Position numbers and translations under genes: made by a program. Positions 28,446 through 40,086 of a stretch of 64,000 nt of DNA are shown in pieces (the first letter of the stretch is position 1; every line of letters starts with the position of its first letter). This DNA comes from Erwinia sp. E602 (GTDB lineage Bacteria > Pseudomonadota > Gammaproteobacteria > Enterobacterales > Enterobacteriaceae): assembly GCF_018141005.1 (NCBI RefSeq), contig NZ_CP046582.1:2604001-2668000 (forward strand), given 5' to 3'. Under the pieces are notes generated by a model that saw nothing but the letters and a program-made list of their open reading frames with translations, did not search any database and was not told the origin of the DNA.

Positions 28446-29294
28446 ATGCAAGCGCAAACCATGCAACGAAAAGTACTACGCACCATCTGCCCGGATGCTA
28501 AAGGGCTGATCGCCAAGATCACCAATATCTGTTACAAGCACGAACTGAACATTGTGCAGAACAATGAATTCGTCGACCACCGCACCGGGCGCTTCTTTAT
28601 GCGCACCGAGCTGGAAGGCATCTTTAACGACAGCACCCTGCTGGCCGATCTCGACAGCGCGCTGCCGGTCGGTTCCGTGCGTGAGCTGCAGCCTGCCGGC
28701 CGCCGCCGCATCGTGATTCTGGTGACCAAAGAGGCGCACTGCCTCGGCGACCTGCTGATGAAAAGCGCATACGGCGGGCTCGACGTGGAGATCGCTGCGG
28801 TGATCGGCAACCATGAAACGCTGCGCACGCTGGTCGAACGTTTTGATATTCCGTTCGTGCTGGTCAGTCACGAAGGTCTGACCCGCGACGATCACGACAC
28901 CAGAATGGCCGCAGAGATTGACCGCTATCAGCCGGACTACGTGGTGCTGGCAAAATATATGCGCGTGCTGACGCCGGGCTTTGTGCAGCGTTATCCGAAC
29001 CAGATCATCAATATTCACCACTCGTTCCTGCCGGCGTTTATCGGTGCGCGTCCGTATCACCAGGCATATGAGCGCGGCGTGAAGATTATCGGTGCCACCG
29101 CGCACTACGTGAATGACAATCTGGATGAAGGCCCGATCATCATGCAGGACGTGATCCACGTCGATCACACCTACACCGCCGAAGATATGATGCGCGCCGG
29201 TCGTGACGTGGAGAAAAACGCCCTCAGCCGTGCGCTGTACCAGGTACTGGCGCAGCGGGTGTTTGTCTACGGTAACCGCACCATTATTCTGTAA
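28446..29294 (+). CDS. purU: Formyltetrahydrofolate deformylase PurU
   Basis: PurU hydrolyses 10-formyltetrahydrofolate to formate and tetrahydrofolate, balancing one-carbon pools and supplying formate to PurT. The 282-residue product has an N-terminal ACT regulatory domain (about residues 8-85, R-T-I-C-P-D-A-K-G-L-I-A-K-I-T). The C-terminal formyltransferase fold has the active-site N-I-H-H-S-F-L-P-A-F and the catalytic Asp in D-N-L-D-E-G-P-I-I. An in-frame ATG five codons on (28461) is an alternative start. It lies upstream of the tRNA-Tyr genes, as in E. coli. Confidence 0.97.
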   Translation: MQAQTMQRKVLRTICPDAKGLIAKITNICYKHELNIVQNNEFVDHRTGRFFMRTELEGIFNDSTLLADLDSALPVGSVRELQPAGRRRIVILVTKEAHCLGDLLMKSAYGGLDVEIAAVIGNHETLRTLVERFDIPFVLVSHEGLTRDDHDTRMAAEIDRYQPDYVVLAKYMRVLTPGFVQRYPNQIINIHHSFLPAFIGARPYHQAYERGVKIIGATAHYVNDNLDEGPIIMQDVIHVDHTYTAEDMMRAGRDVEKNALSRALYQVLAQRVFVYGNRTIIL

Positions 29295-29296
29295 GC

Positions 29297-29335
29297 CACA
29301 TGATGCTGTTTTGGCTGACAAAACAGCATCATGTG
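29297..29335 (+). other. Long perfect hairpin after purU
   Basis: A perfect 16-bp stem (29297-29312 with 29320-29335) and 7-base loop begin two bases after the purU stop. It is followed by CAAAAATCC, so it is not a standard intrinsic terminator. It may protect the purU 3' end or separate it from the tRNA transcript that starts about 75 bases later. Confidence 0.6.
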
Positions 29336-29375
29336 CAAAAATCCTGCAAACGGATTCATTTATGCAAATCGGGGC

Positions 29376-29403
29376 TTTACAGCGTCATCGCATTTGATAT
29401 GAT
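29376..29403 (+). promoter_or_regulatory. Stringent-type promoter of the tRNA-Tyr operon
   Basis: TTTACA at 29376-29381 and TATGAT at 29398-29403 with a 16-base spacer, followed by a GC-rich discriminator (GCGCCCCGC). The same hexamers, short spacer and discriminator define the E. coli tyrT promoter, which is shut down by ppGpp. Transcription should start near 29410, leaving a leader of about 32 bases to the first tRNA. Confidence 0.88.
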
Positions 29404-29441
29404 GCGCCCCGCTTAACACGCACAGCAGCAAGGCCAGTAGT

Positions 29442-29526
<85 letters not shown>

Positions 29527-29656
29527 TCTTCTTCACCTGACCAGCGGCTGAAGATGGCTTCTCAGATTTATCACCCGGGCCGGGTTGATAAGACGCTTAA
29601 GTCCTGACGGACAGCAGGCACTGATACCGCTGTTGCTGAGTTAACACGCTTCCCCT

Positions 29657-29741
<85 letters not shown>

Positions 29742-29768
29742 TTTCTGACCGCCCTCTGCGTTACCTTC

Positions 29769-29863
29769 TTTCACCTGAATCTCTCTGTTTCACTTTGATC
29801 TCCCTTTTTACCTGTTATCACCCTGCTCCACTGTAATCATCCCGCTCCATATTTATTTCCCGG
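29769..29863. repeat. Degenerate 19-bp tandem repeat, about five units
   Basis: Pyrimidine-rich units of 19 bases start at 29769, 29788, 29807, 29826 and 29845. In the first four, ATC occupies positions 11-13 of the unit (ATT in the fifth). The unit ends CTCTG, CCCTT, CCCTG, CCCG or CCCGG, and begins TTTCAC, TTTCAC, TTTACC, CTCCAC or CTCCAT. The period is not a multiple of three and no good gene covers it. It lies in the 335-base gap between tRNA-Tyr copy 2 and xthA; the rest of the gap shows nothing else. Confidence 0.55.
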
Positions 29864-30076
29864 TTGCCTGAGTCATACGCGTTCTGTCTTCCATGCCGAT
29901 CCCGTTGCCGGCTTGCCGTTGCCTTTCCGCTGCATCTCTGTCCGTCACAACTCAGCCCTGCGAGGACCGATCGGGTCAGGGCGTACCTTATCCGGTCTTT
30001 CGATCTGCCGTCATTCATTTTCCCGGCAGATTTTGCTACCATTCCCGCCTCAATTGAATGCTACCTGGCCGCCACT

Positions 30077-30883
30077 ATGAAATTTGTCTCGTTTAATATC
30101 AATGGGCTGCGCGCCCGTCCGCACCAGCTGCAGGCGCTGGTAGAACAGCACCAGCCTGACGTGATCGGCCTGCAGGAAACCAAGGTCCACGATGATATGT
30201 TTCCGCTGGAAGAGGTGGCAAAACTCGGCTACCACGTGTTTTATCACGGGCAGAAAGGCCACTACGGCGTGGCGCTGCTGACCAAAGCCGCGCCAATCGC
30301 CGTACGCCGCGGTTTTCCCGGCGATGAAGAAGACGCGCAGCGCCGCATCATCATGGCGGATATCGACAGTCCGCTGGGGCCGCTGACGGTAATTAACGGC
30401 TACTTCCCGCAGGGCGAAAGCCGTGACCACCCGACCAAGTTCCCGGCCAAGGAGAAGTTTTATCGCGACCTGCAGGACTATCTGCTGCAGCAGCAGCAGG
30501 CCAGCAACCCGGTGCTGATCATGGGCGATATGAATATCAGCAGCACCGACCTCGACATCGGTATTGGTGAAGAGAACCGCAAGCGCTGGCTGCGCACCGG
30601 CAAGTGCTCGTTCCTGCCGGAAGAGCGTGAGTGGATGGACCGTCTGCTCGGCTGGGGGCTGGTCGATACCTGGCGGGTACAGAACGCCGGGGTCAACGAC
30701 CGTTTCTCCTGGTTTGACTATCGTTCGAAGGGCTTTGACGACAACCGCGGCCTGCGCATCGATCTGCTGCTGGCCAGCCAGTCGCTGGCCGATCGCTGTA
30801 CGGCGACCGGCATCGACTATGAGATCCGCAGCATGGAAAAACCTTCAGACCATGCGCCGGTATGGGCAGAGTTCAGCTTCTGA
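30077..30883 (+). CDS. xthA: Exodeoxyribonuclease III
   Basis: XthA is the main AP endonuclease and 3'-phosphatase in base excision repair. The 268-residue product is of the ExoIII/APE1 family: metal-binding E34 in [14 protein letters not shown] with the active-site Tyr, G-D-M-N-I with the catalytic Asp and Asn, and the final S-D-H-A-P with H259. The frame is open far upstream, but the ATG at 30077 gives the family start [15 protein letters not shown]. The gene is convergent with ynjH, with only eight bases between stops. Confidence 0.97.
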   Translation: MKFVSFNINGLRARPHQLQALVEQHQPDVIGLQETKVHDDMFPLEEVAKLGYHVFYHGQKGHYGVALLTKAAPIAVRRGFPGDEEDAQRRIIMADIDSPLGPLTVINGYFPQGESRDHPTKFPAKEKFYRDLQDYLLQQQQASNPVLIMGDMNISSTDLDIGIGEENRKRWLRTGKCSFLPEEREWMDRLLGWGLVDTWRVQNAGVNDRFSWFDYRSKGFDDNRGLRIDLLLASQSLADRCTATGIDYEIRSMEKPSDHAPVWAEFSF

Positions 30884-30891
30884 TTGCAGGG

Positions 30892-31194
30892 TTATTTCAC
30901 TATCCGCCAGATCAGATTACTGGTGCCCAGGCTCTGCTCATCGCGCACGCACTGCAGCAGTACCCCTTCCGTCTTCAGCACCGCACCTTCGCTGTAGCTG
31001 CGGTTCTCATAAATGCAGCAGCGCTGGCAGGGGGCCGCGCTGTCGCCGCCGCGGTTAAATACCTCCGGCGGCACGTCAACCACCACCGCACCGCCCTGCT
31101 GGCCGTTATGGCCGCTGCTGATATAGCTCTGCTGCGCCTGGGCCGCTGCCGTCAGCGTCGCCAGCAATAATACCGCGTTCACTACACCTTTCAT
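30892..31194 (-). CDS. ynjH: YnjH, DUF1496 exported protein
   Basis: The 100-residue product has a signal peptide ([20 protein letters not shown]). It carries the DUF1496 core with paired cysteines C-Q-R-C-C-I-Y-E-N and [17 protein letters not shown], as in E. coli YnjH. A periplasmic protein with disulfides is likely; its role is unknown. Its ATG overlaps the topB stop by four bases, so it is translated from the topB mRNA. Confidence 0.9.
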   Translation of the reverse strand: MKGVVNAVLLLATLTAAAQAQQSYISSGHNGQQGGAVVVDVPPEVFNRGGDSAAPCQRCCIYENRSYSEGAVLKTEGVLLQCVRDEQSLGTSNLIWRIVK

Positions 31195-33113
31195 GTCGGG
31201 CTCCTCTTCGCTGTGGTCGCTTTACGGCGGGGTTTTTTCGCGGCGGCGGCAGGTGCCGGCAGTCCACGGAAGGCGTGCGCGGCGGGCTGCCGTTTGGCCT
31301 GGCCAATCAGGTTATGCAGCGTCTCAACCAGCGGATGCATAAAGTCCTGATAGCGGCACTGCTTCTCGCTGATTTTGGTCAGCGTTGACTCCCACTGAGC
31401 GGTCATATCCGGCCGGGCCGCCATCTCCGGCAGCGAGTGGATCAGCGCCCGTCCCGCCGGGCTGGAGTGGATGTAGCGCCCCTGCTTAAACAGGAAGGTG
31501 CGGCGGAACAGCAGCTCAATGATACCGGCGCGGGTGGCCTCGGTGCCGAGGCCGTCGGTGGCGCGTAGCACCTTTTTCAGCTCTTTATCCTGTACAAAGC
31601 GGGCGATGCCGGTCATCGCCGACAGCAGCGTGGCGTCGGTAAACGGCCGCGGCGGCTGGGTCTGTTTCTCCAGCACCTCGCCGCGCTCGCACAGCAGCTG
31701 GTCGCCCTTCGCCACCACCGGCAGCGGCGTGCCGTCGTTCTCCTCGTCGCGCTCTTTGCTGCCCAGCAGCGCGCGCCAGCCCGCTTCGGCCAGGAAGCGC
31801 GCTTTTGCCACGAACTTGCCGCCGGCGATCTCCAGCTCGATCACGCACTTGCGGAACACCGCGTCCGGGCAGAACTGCATCAGGTACTGCACGGCGATCA
31901 GCCGGTAGATCTGCTGCTCGTTCTCGTTCAGGTTGCAGCGGCTGCTGCGCGCGGTGGGAATAATCGCGTGGTGGGCATCGACCTTGCCGTCATCCCAGCA
32001 GCGGTTGCGGCGATCGCTGTCGAAATCGGCCGGCGGCGTCAGCTGCGGCTGATGCACGCTGATGGCGTTCAGCACCGCGTGGCGGCCGGCAAAATGCTCG
32101 TCCGGCAGGTAACGGCTGTCCGAACGCGGGTAGGTAATCAGCTTGTGGGTTTCATAAAGCCGCTGGCAGGTATCCAGTACCGTCTGCGCGCTCAGGCCGA
32201 AGCGTTTGCCCGCTTCGATCTGCAGCGCGGAGAGGGAGAACGGCAGCGGCGCGGTGTCGTTTTCGCGTTTGTCGTTATAGCTGGTGACGTTGGCGGGCTG
32301 GCCACCGATGCGTGCCACCACGTGATCGGCGAGATCGCGGCGCAGCAAGCGCCCCTCTTCATCCTGGTAAGGCTCACAGGCGTCGCTCGGCTGCCACAGC
32401 GCCACAAAACGCTCATCCTGCGGCGTGACGATATGCGCTTTGACCTCGAAGTAGTCGCGCGGGATAAAGTTTTCAATCTCTTCATCACGACGCACCACCA
32501 GCCCGAGCACCGGCGTCTGCACCCGACCGACCGACAGCACGCCGTCGTAGCCGGCGTTGCGCCCGAGCAGCGTGTAGGCGCGGGTCATATTGATGCCGTA
32601 CAGCCAGTCGGCGCGCGCGCGGGCCAGCGCCGAGACGCACAACGGGATAAATTCGCGGTTTTCGCGCAGGCGGCCGATAGCACGCTCTACCGCCTGCGGG
32701 TTAAGGTCGTTGATCAGGCAGCGCTGCACGCGGCTGCGCTTCTCCGCCGGCAGCGTCAGGTAGTCGAGCACCTCATCCACCAGCAGCTGGCCTTCACGGT
32801 CCGGGTCACCGGCGTGCACCACCTCGCTGGCCTCCGCCAGCAGCTTTTTAATTACCCCCAGCTGCTTCGCCACCGACGGACGCGGCTTCAGCTGCCACTT
32901 CTCGGGCACGATCGGCAGGTCGGCGAGCGACCAGCGGGCAAAGCGGCTGTCGTAGTTGTCAGGCTGCGCCTGTTCTAACAGGTGGCCGACGCACCAGGTA
33001 ACCACCTGGTCGTTGCCACAGGCAATATAACCGTCACCGCGCCGGTGGGGTTTGGGCAGCACGTCCGCGATGGCACGGGCCAGGCTCGGTTTTTCGGCAA
33101 TAAACAGACGCAT
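31191..33113 (-). CDS. topB: DNA topoisomerase III
   Basis: TopB is a type IA topoisomerase that unlinks single-stranded regions and replication intermediates. The 640-residue product has the TOPRIM start [13 protein letters not shown] and the D-P-D-R-E-G motif near residue 103. The catalytic tyrosine is Y328 in I-T-Y-P-R-S-D, the same number as in E. coli. The C-terminus is basic with [12 protein letters not shown]. It follows ydjA by 12 bases. In E. coli selD lies between topB and ydjA; it is not here. Confidence 0.97.
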   Translation of the reverse strand: MRLFIAEKPSLARAIADVLPKPHRRGDGYIACGNDQVVTWCVGHLLEQAQPDNYDSRFARWSLADLPIVPEKWQLKPRPSVAKQLGVIKKLLAEASEVVHAGDPDREGQLLVDEVLDYLTLPAEKRSRVQRCLINDLNPQAVERAIGRLRENREFIPLCVSALARARADWLYGINMTRAYTLLGRNAGYDGVLSVGRVQTPVLGLVVRRDEEIENFIPRDYFEVKAHIVTPQDERFVALWQPSDACEPYQDEEGRLLRRDLADHVVARIGGQPANVTSYNDKRENDTAPLPFSLSALQIEAGKRFGLSAQTVLDTCQRLYETHKLITYPRSDSRYLPDEHFAGRHAVLNAISVHQPQLTPPADFDSDRRNRCWDDGKVDAHHAIIPTARSSRCNLNENEQQIYRLIAVQYLMQFCPDAVFRKCVIELEIAGGKFVAKARFLAEAGWRALLGSKERDEENDGTPLPVVAKGDQLLCERGEVLEKQTQPPRPFTDATLLSAMTGIARFVQDKELKKVLRATDGLGTEATRAGIIELLFRRTFLFKQGRYIHSSPAGRALIHSLPEMAARPDMTAQWESTLTKISEKQCRYQDFMHPLVETLHNLIGQAKRQPAAHAFRGLPAPAAAAKKPRRKATTAKRSPT

Positions 33114-33125
33114 TCAGCTTGCCAC

Positions 33126-33677
33126 TCAGAAATAGCGGACAAACGGCGCGCTGTCGGCCGGCAGCACGGTGGTGGACGACTTCAGTTGCGGGGTGCCGAG
33201 ATAGAGGAAACCGACGATGGCATCCTCATCGCGGCAGCCGAACGCCTCACGTACCGCCTGATTTTCCGTCCAGGCCCCGCTGCGCCAGATGCCGTTAAAG
33301 CCCTGGGCCACGGCGGCCATCTGCATCGCCATCACCGCACAGCCGGCAGAGACCAGCTGCTCCCAGCGCGGCACCTTCGGATGGTCGTCGCAGTGCGCCA
33401 CCACGGTAATGATCATCGGCGCGCGGAACGGGGCCTGCTGCGCTTTCTCAATCGCCTTATCGTCCTGGCCGCCGTCGCGGGCCACCTGCTCCAGTAGGGC
33501 GCTGAAGCGCTCGCGGCCGTCGTTTTCAACGATGATAAAGCGCCACGGCTGCAGCGCGCCGTGGTCCGGGGCGCGCATGCCCGCGCGCAGAATGTTGTCC
33601 AGCGCCTCACCTGCCGGTGCCGGCGCCGCTAACCGTGATGCCGAACGGCGATTAACCAGTAATTCCAGAGCGTCCAT
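33126..33677 (-). CDS. ydjA: YdjA, small FMN-dependent nitroreductase family protein
   Basis: The 183-residue product belongs to the nitroreductase superfamily; YdjA forms dimers with FMN and has an unknown natural substrate. It starts at 33677 after an AGGAGA ribosome site ([16 protein letters not shown]). It has the FMN phosphate-binding R-R-S-A-S near residue 10, [12 protein letters not shown] near 45, and [23 protein letters not shown]. It heads the ydjA-topB-ynjH run. Confidence 0.94.
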   Translation of the reverse strand: MDALELLVNRRSASRLAAPAPAGEALDNILRAGMRAPDHGALQPWRFIIVENDGRERFSALLEQVARDGGQDDKAIEKAQQAPFRAPMIITVVAHCDDHPKVPRWEQLVSAGCAVMAMQMAAVAQGFNGIWRSGAWTENQAVREAFGCRDEDAIVGFLYLGTPQLKSSTTVLPADSAPFVRYF

Positions 33678-33865
33678 CACTTTCTCCTGACTTGGGAAAC
33701 GTTGCGCTGAAACTAGCACAGGATGATGATTTGTTACAGCTTTGCGCTTTTTAATGCTGACAATTCCGCCCCTGCTAATTAGGATGTCTGCATTACTGCC
33801 CGCTCTGCGACCTGCGTCCCCTGATGCAGGCGCGGCCGGGTATTCATGGCGACGATGGAGAGCGT

Positions 33866-35728
33866 ATGCGCGTGTTGTGGCGAGTTGTCACTGGCATTTT
33901 TAAATGGAGCTGGCGGGTACTGAATTTTATCCGCGAGTTTATCCTCAATCTGTTTCTGATCCTGCTGATCCTGGTCGGTGCCGGGATCTGGGTCCAGCTG
34001 CACGGCAGCGACGCGCCGTCAGATGTGCAGAAAGGCGCGCTGACTGTCGATCTGACCGGGGTGGTGGTTGACGACCCGTCGGTCAGCAATAAGTTAAGCA
34101 AAATTGGCCGCCAGCTTCTGGGTGCAGGCAGCGACCGCCTGCAGGAGAACTCGCTGTTTGACGTGGTGGATGCGATTCGTCAGGCGAAAAGTGACGATAA
34201 GATAACCGGCATGGTGCTGGATCTGCGCAACTTTGCCGGCGCTGATCAGCCTTCGCTGCAGTACATCGGTAAGGCGCTGCGCGAGTTCCGCGACGCGGGC
34301 AAGCCGATCTACGCCACCGGGGAGAGCTACAGCCAGGCGCAGTATTATCTCGCCAGCTTCGCGAATAAGATCTATCTGTCGCCGCAGGGCGGCGTCGACC
34401 TGCACGGCTTCGCCACCAACAGTCTCTACTACAAAACGCTGCTGGATAAGCTGAAGGTCAGCTCACACGTGTTCCGCGTCGGCACCTACAAATCGGCGGT
34501 GGAGCCGTTCCTGCGTGACGATATGTCACCGGCGGCACGCGATGCGGACAGCCGCTGGGTCGGCGAACTGTGGCAGAACTACCTGAACCAGCTGGCCGCT
34601 AACCGTCAGCTGACCGCACAACAGGTGTTCCCGGGCGCGCAGGGGGTTCTCGACAACCTGCAGAAGCTGGGCGGCGATACCGCTCAGTATGCCAAAGAGA
34701 ACAAGCTGGTCGACGAACTGGCCGGGCCGGCCGCCACCGAACAGCAGCTTGTGAAGGCCTTCGGCTGGGATAAAGACGCGAAGTCTTACGCCGGCACCAG
34801 CATTTACAACTATCCGCTGAAACCCACCGCGACGGCCGACAAAAAAGGCAATATTGCGGTGATCGTGGCCAGCGGCGCGATCATGGACGGTGAAGAGACA
34901 CCGGGCAGCGTCGGGGGCGACACCACCGCGGCGGAAATCCGCGAAGCGCGTCTGGATAAAGAGATTAAGGCGATCGTCCTCCGGGTCAACAGCCCCGGCG
35001 GCAGCGTGACCGCGTCGGAAACCATCCGTGAAGAGCTGGCGGCGGCGAAAGCGGCCGGTAAGCCGGTGGTGGTGTCGATGGGCGGCCTGGCGGCCTCAGG
35101 CGGCTACTGGATCTCAACGCCGGCTAACTACATTATCGCCAGTCCGAACACCCTGACCGGTTCGATCGGCATCTTCGGGGTGATAAACACCGTGGAGAAC
35201 TCGCTGGACAGCATCGGCGTGCATACCGACGGCGTGGCCACCTCTCCGCTGGCGGACATCGCCACCACCAAGGCCCTGCCGCCGGAAGTGCAGCAGATGA
35301 TGCAGCTGAGCATTGAGTACGGCTATAAGAACTTCCTCGGCCTGGTGGCGGACTCGCGTCATAAAACTCCGGAGCAGATTGATGCGATTGCGCAGGGGCA
35401 CGTGTGGACCGGTAGCGATGCCAAAGCCAACGGTCTGGTGGACGCGTTGGGCGACTTCGACGACGCGGTGGCTAAGGCCGCCGAGCTGGCGAAAATCAGC
35501 CAACCGGAGCTGAACTGGTATCAGGATCAGCCGGGGATGATCGACCTGCTGTTCAGCCAGATGGACGCCTCAGCAAAGGCCGTTCTGCCCGCCGCGCTGC
35601 AGGCGTGGCTGCCGGCCCCGCTGTATGACGTGATGGCGTCGATGAAGAAGCAACCCGGCCTGCTGGGCAGCCTCAACGACCCGCAGAACCGCTATGCGTA
35701 CTGTCTGACCTGTGGTGATGTGAAGTAA
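33866..35728 (+). CDS. sppA: Signal peptide peptidase SppA (protease IV)
   Basis: SppA is an inner-membrane tetrameric serine protease that clears cleaved signal peptides. The start at 33866 (620 residues) follows a GGAG ribosome site and gives [14 protein letters not shown], as in E. coli. One N-terminal membrane segment lies at about residues 25-45. Two tandem ClpP-like domains follow. The catalytic Lys is K209 in G-T-Y-K-S-A-V-E-P and the catalytic Ser is near residue 411 in G-L-A-A-S-G-G-Y-W. The gene is divergent from ydjA and has its own terminator. Confidence 0.97.
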   Translation: MRVLWRVVTGIFKWSWRVLNFIREFILNLFLILLILVGAGIWVQLHGSDAPSDVQKGALTVDLTGVVVDDPSVSNKLSKIGRQLLGAGSDRLQENSLFDVVDAIRQAKSDDKITGMVLDLRNFAGADQPSLQYIGKALREFRDAGKPIYATGESYSQAQYYLASFANKIYLSPQGGVDLHGFATNSLYYKTLLDKLKVSSHVFRVGTYKSAVEPFLRDDMSPAARDADSRWVGELWQNYLNQLAANRQLTAQQVFPGAQGVLDNLQKLGGDTAQYAKENKLVDELAGPAATEQQLVKAFGWDKDAKSYAGTSIYNYPLKPTATADKKGNIAVIVASGAIMDGEETPGSVGGDTTAAEIREARLDKEIKAIVLRVNSPGGSVTASETIREELAAAKAAGKPVVVSMGGLAASGGYWISTPANYIIASPNTLTGSIGIFGVINTVENSLDSIGVHTDGVATSPLADIATTKALPPEVQQMMQLSIEYGYKNFLGLVADSRHKTPEQIDAIAQGHVWTGSDAKANGLVDALGDFDDAVAKAAELAKISQPELNWYQDQPGMIDLLFSQMDASAKAVLPAALQAWLPAPLYDVMASMKKQPGLLGSLNDPQNRYAYCLTCGDVK

Positions 35729-35739
35729 CTCACTATTCC

Positions 35740-35768
35740 GCCCGGCAACGCGTTGCCGGGCTGTTTTT
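35740..35768 (+). terminator. sppA terminator
   Basis: A perfectly symmetrical GC-rich sequence (35740-35761) followed by TGTTTTT, 12 bases after the sppA stop. Confidence 0.9.
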
Positions 35769-35820
35769 CCCCGCCAATCCCCTTATACTGCGCGTTTTCG
35801 CCAAGCCTGAGTTTTTATCC

Positions 35821-36834
<1,014 letters not shown>

Positions 36835-36855
36835 ATTCACCGTCGGCGGGCAGCC

Positions 36856-36884
36856 AACCTGTTCAGCAATCTGCTGAACAGGTT
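36856..36884. terminator. Hairpin between ansA and yeaC, probable terminator
   Basis: A perfect 12-bp stem (36856-36867 with 36873-36884) and 5-base loop, followed rightward by TAGCGCTTTT, lies between the convergent ansA and yeaC. A second inverted repeat (36902-36910 with 36927-36935) runs into the yeaC stop. The first is a plausible ansA terminator although the T-run is delayed. Confidence 0.55.
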
Positions 36885-36933
36885 TAGCGCTTTTCGGGTA
36901 AAATTATTCCTTCAGGAATAGATTCTGGAATAA

Positions 36934-37212
36934 TTACTGCAGGCGGATGCGGGTGACGTCTGGATCGCTGATACCGAACTCTTCTTTCAGCTGTTTTTTG
37001 CTCTTCATCACCATCTCACCGCCCTTCGCCACGCTCATATGCTGGGGGTTATCATTGTGTTGCGCCTGCCACAACAGCACCAGCTGCAGGCTGTTCTCCT
37101 TCTGCTCCGGCGTCAGCGCCACGCCGTCGGCCCATTTGCCGGTTTCCACCGCCGTGGCCAGCCGCTGATAGACCTCTTCGGTCATGCCGGCAATCATCTC
37201 GTTAAGTTCCAT
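36934..37212 (-). CDS. yeaC: YeaC, DUF1315 protein
   Basis: The 92-residue product matches E. coli YeaC of the DUF1315 family: M-T-x-E-V-Y-Q-R-L-x-T-A-V-E-x-G-K-W, G-V-A-L-T-P-E-Q-K-E-N and M-V-M-K-S-K followed by L-K-E-E-F-G-I. The ATG at 37212 gives the family start; the frame extends further up. Function unknown. It follows msrB by ten bases, as in E. coli, so the two are cotranscribed. Confidence 0.92.
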   Translation of the reverse strand: MELNEMIAGMTEEVYQRLATAVETGKWADGVALTPEQKENSLQLVLLWQAQHNDNPQHMSVAKGGEMVMKSKKQLKEEFGISDPDVTRIRLQ

Positions 37213-37222
37213 TGCTGCTCCG

Positions 37223-37633
37223 TTACCCCTGGGTGGTGTTGCCTTCATCATCGGTAAAACTCAGCGAAGCGGAGTTGACGCAGTAACGTTCGCCGGTCGG
37301 CTGCGGTCCGTCCGGGAACACGTGCCCCAGGTGCGAATCGCAGCTGCCGCAGCGGATCTCAACGCGCTGCATGCCGTGCGTATCGTCTTCCAGATAGCGA
37401 ATGGCGTCGTCGCTACAGGGCTGATAGAAGCTCGGCCAGCCGCAGCCTGAATCATATTTGGTGGTCGAATAGAACAGCGGTGCCTTGCAGATCAGGCAGT
37501 GGTAAAGGCCTTCGCTTTTATTGTGCAGCAGTTTACCGGAGTATGGCGGTTCGGTGCCGTGCTGCTGGGTCACGTAGCGCTGCATCTCGGTCAGTTCGTT
37601 TTCGGGTGAATGAGGGGAAGTGTTATCGGCCAT
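37223..37633 (-). CDS. msrB: Peptide-methionine (R)-S-oxide reductase MsrB
   Basis: MsrB repairs methionine-R-sulfoxide in proteins. The 136-residue product has two zinc-binding Cys-x-x-Cys pairs (C-L-I-C near residue 46 and C-G-S-C near 95), the substrate-binding [16 protein letters not shown], and the catalytic cysteine in R-Y-C-V-N-S-A-S-L. No signal peptide is present, so it is cytoplasmic. It is divergent from gapA and followed by yeaC. Confidence 0.97.
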   Translation of the reverse strand: MADNTSPHSPENELTEMQRYVTQQHGTEPPYSGKLLHNKSEGLYHCLICKAPLFYSTTKYDSGCGWPSFYQPCSDDAIRYLEDDTHGMQRVEIRCGSCDSHLGHVFPDGPQPTGERYCVNSASLSFTDDEGNTTQG

Positions 37634-37874
37634 GGTCTGCTCTCTGGCTAGGTTATTCTGTCAATCTGAACCCTGATTCTAACAAAGACATAACAACATC
37701 AGGTGAATTTTTCTTGCAGCCCGTGAGCGGAAAACGCTTCTTCCGAAGAAGTGTGAGCCAGATCACCCTTTGACGAAAGAGTTGCTTTCTTTCCGGGAAA
37801 AAGCCCCAATATGTAGCACTGGCACGCGCCAGAGGAACGCACATTTTTTGAATTATTCCTGTCTCAAGGTTTGA

Positions 37875-38972
<1,098 letters not shown>

Positions 38973-38990
38973 GCGACGTGAACTAAATCT

Positions 38991-39019
38991 GAGGGCGACT
39001 ACGGTCGCCCTTTTTTTTT
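38991..39019 (+). terminator. gapA terminator
   Basis: GGGCGAC paired with GTCGCCC across a short loop and followed by nine T residues, 19 bases after the gapA stop. yeaD begins shortly after, at 39041, and may depend on read-through. Confidence 0.92.
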
Positions 39020-39040
39020 GCTTAACGTCTGAGGATCATC

Positions 39041-39931
39041 ATGAACGAATCCCTTTTTTCACTGCCGGTCATCAATCAGATTAGCCCTTACCTTTCCCAG
39101 CGCCAGCTCGGCGAACTGCCGGTGGTGGTGGTCACCCATCCGAAGGTGCGCGCCGCCGTCACCCTACAGGGCGCGCACCTGGTCGCCTGGCAACCCTCCG
39201 GCGAACGGCCGGTTATCTGGCTGAGTGAGAAGACCCCGCTGACCGCGGGCAAGGCAATTCGCGGTGGCGTGCCGATCTGCTGGCCATGGTTTGGCCCGGC
39301 AGGCGAGCCGGCGCACGGCTTTGCGCGTAATCTGCCCTGGACGCTCTCCGCCCATGATGAAAACGACGAATGTGTGATGCTGACGTTCAGCCTGGAAAGC
39401 AGCGAGCAGACCAAAAAGCTGTGGCCGCATGACTTTACGCTGCTGGCCCGCTTCCGCCTCGGCGAGCACTGCGAAATTGAACTGGAAGCCCACGGTGACT
39501 ACCAGGCGACGGCCGCCCTGCACAGCTACTTTGCGGTGGCCGACATCGCCGGCGTCACCGTTAGCGGGCTGGGGCCGGACTATCTGGACAAGGTTAACAA
39601 CGGCGCGGCGGGCACCGCGACGGACGGCCGTCAGACCTATCCGGGCCGCATTGACCGTGTCTTCACCGCCCCGGCGGACTGCAGCATCATTGACGATGCG
39701 CGCGGTGAACGCGTTGTCGAGGTTTATCATCACTATCAAAGTGACGTTGTCACCTGGAACCCCGGCCCGGAACTCTCCTGCAGCATGGGGGATATGGCGA
39801 ACGAAGGGTATAAAACCATGGTCTGCGTGGAGACCGCGCGCATCTCTGAGCCGCTGCAGAGCGCCGGTGAACAACCCGCCAGGCTGGCGACGACCTTCCG
39901 CCTGCGTAAACGTACGGCGGTACAGGGCTAA
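39041..39931 (+). CDS. yeaD: Hexose-6-phosphate mutarotase family protein YeaD
   Basis: The 296-residue product is of the aldose 1-epimerase-like family that interconverts anomers of glucose-6-phosphate and related sugars. Family features: R-G-G-V-P-I-C-W-P-W-F-G (phosphate and sugar binding), H-G-F-A-R near residue 88, a central H-S-Y-F segment, and W-N-P-G-P-E near the C-terminus. It follows gapA, as in E. coli, with only the terminator in between. A link to sugar-phosphate flow is plausible but the enzyme's cellular role is not settled. Confidence 0.93.
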   Translation: MNESLFSLPVINQISPYLSQRQLGELPVVVVTHPKVRAAVTLQGAHLVAWQPSGERPVIWLSEKTPLTAGKAIRGGVPICWPWFGPAGEPAHGFARNLPWTLSAHDENDECVMLTFSLESSEQTKKLWPHDFTLLARFRLGEHCEIELEAHGDYQATAALHSYFAVADIAGVTVSGLGPDYLDKVNNGAAGTATDGRQTYPGRIDRVFTAPADCSIIDDARGERVVEVYHHYQSDVVTWNPGPELSCSMGDMANEGYKTMVCVETARISEPLQSAGEQPARLATTFRLRKRTAVQG

Positions 39932-40029
39932 TCGGATGGCTGCACAGCCTCAGATGGCCGTGCACTGAGCCTGGGGTTACGGGTCAGCGTTGAAACGCTG
40001 GCCTGTTGAAAAGCCTGTCCTGCGGCAGC

Positions 40030-40060
40030 AAAAAAAACAGGGCGCATTAAGCGCCCTGTT
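40030..40060 (-). terminator. mipA terminator
   Basis: A 10-bp stem (40036-40045 with 40051-40060) around ATTAA, followed in the mipA direction by about eight U residues. On the plus strand the tract is TTTCATGTT, so it may also help to end yeaD transcripts. Confidence 0.85.
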
Positions 40061-40086
40061 TCATGTTGACACGATCTCTCGCCGTA

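Noticed and set aside
29864..30076. Upstream extension of the xthA frame
   Set aside because: It would add 71 residues with no counterpart in ExoIII and would start at the end of the 19-bp repeat.
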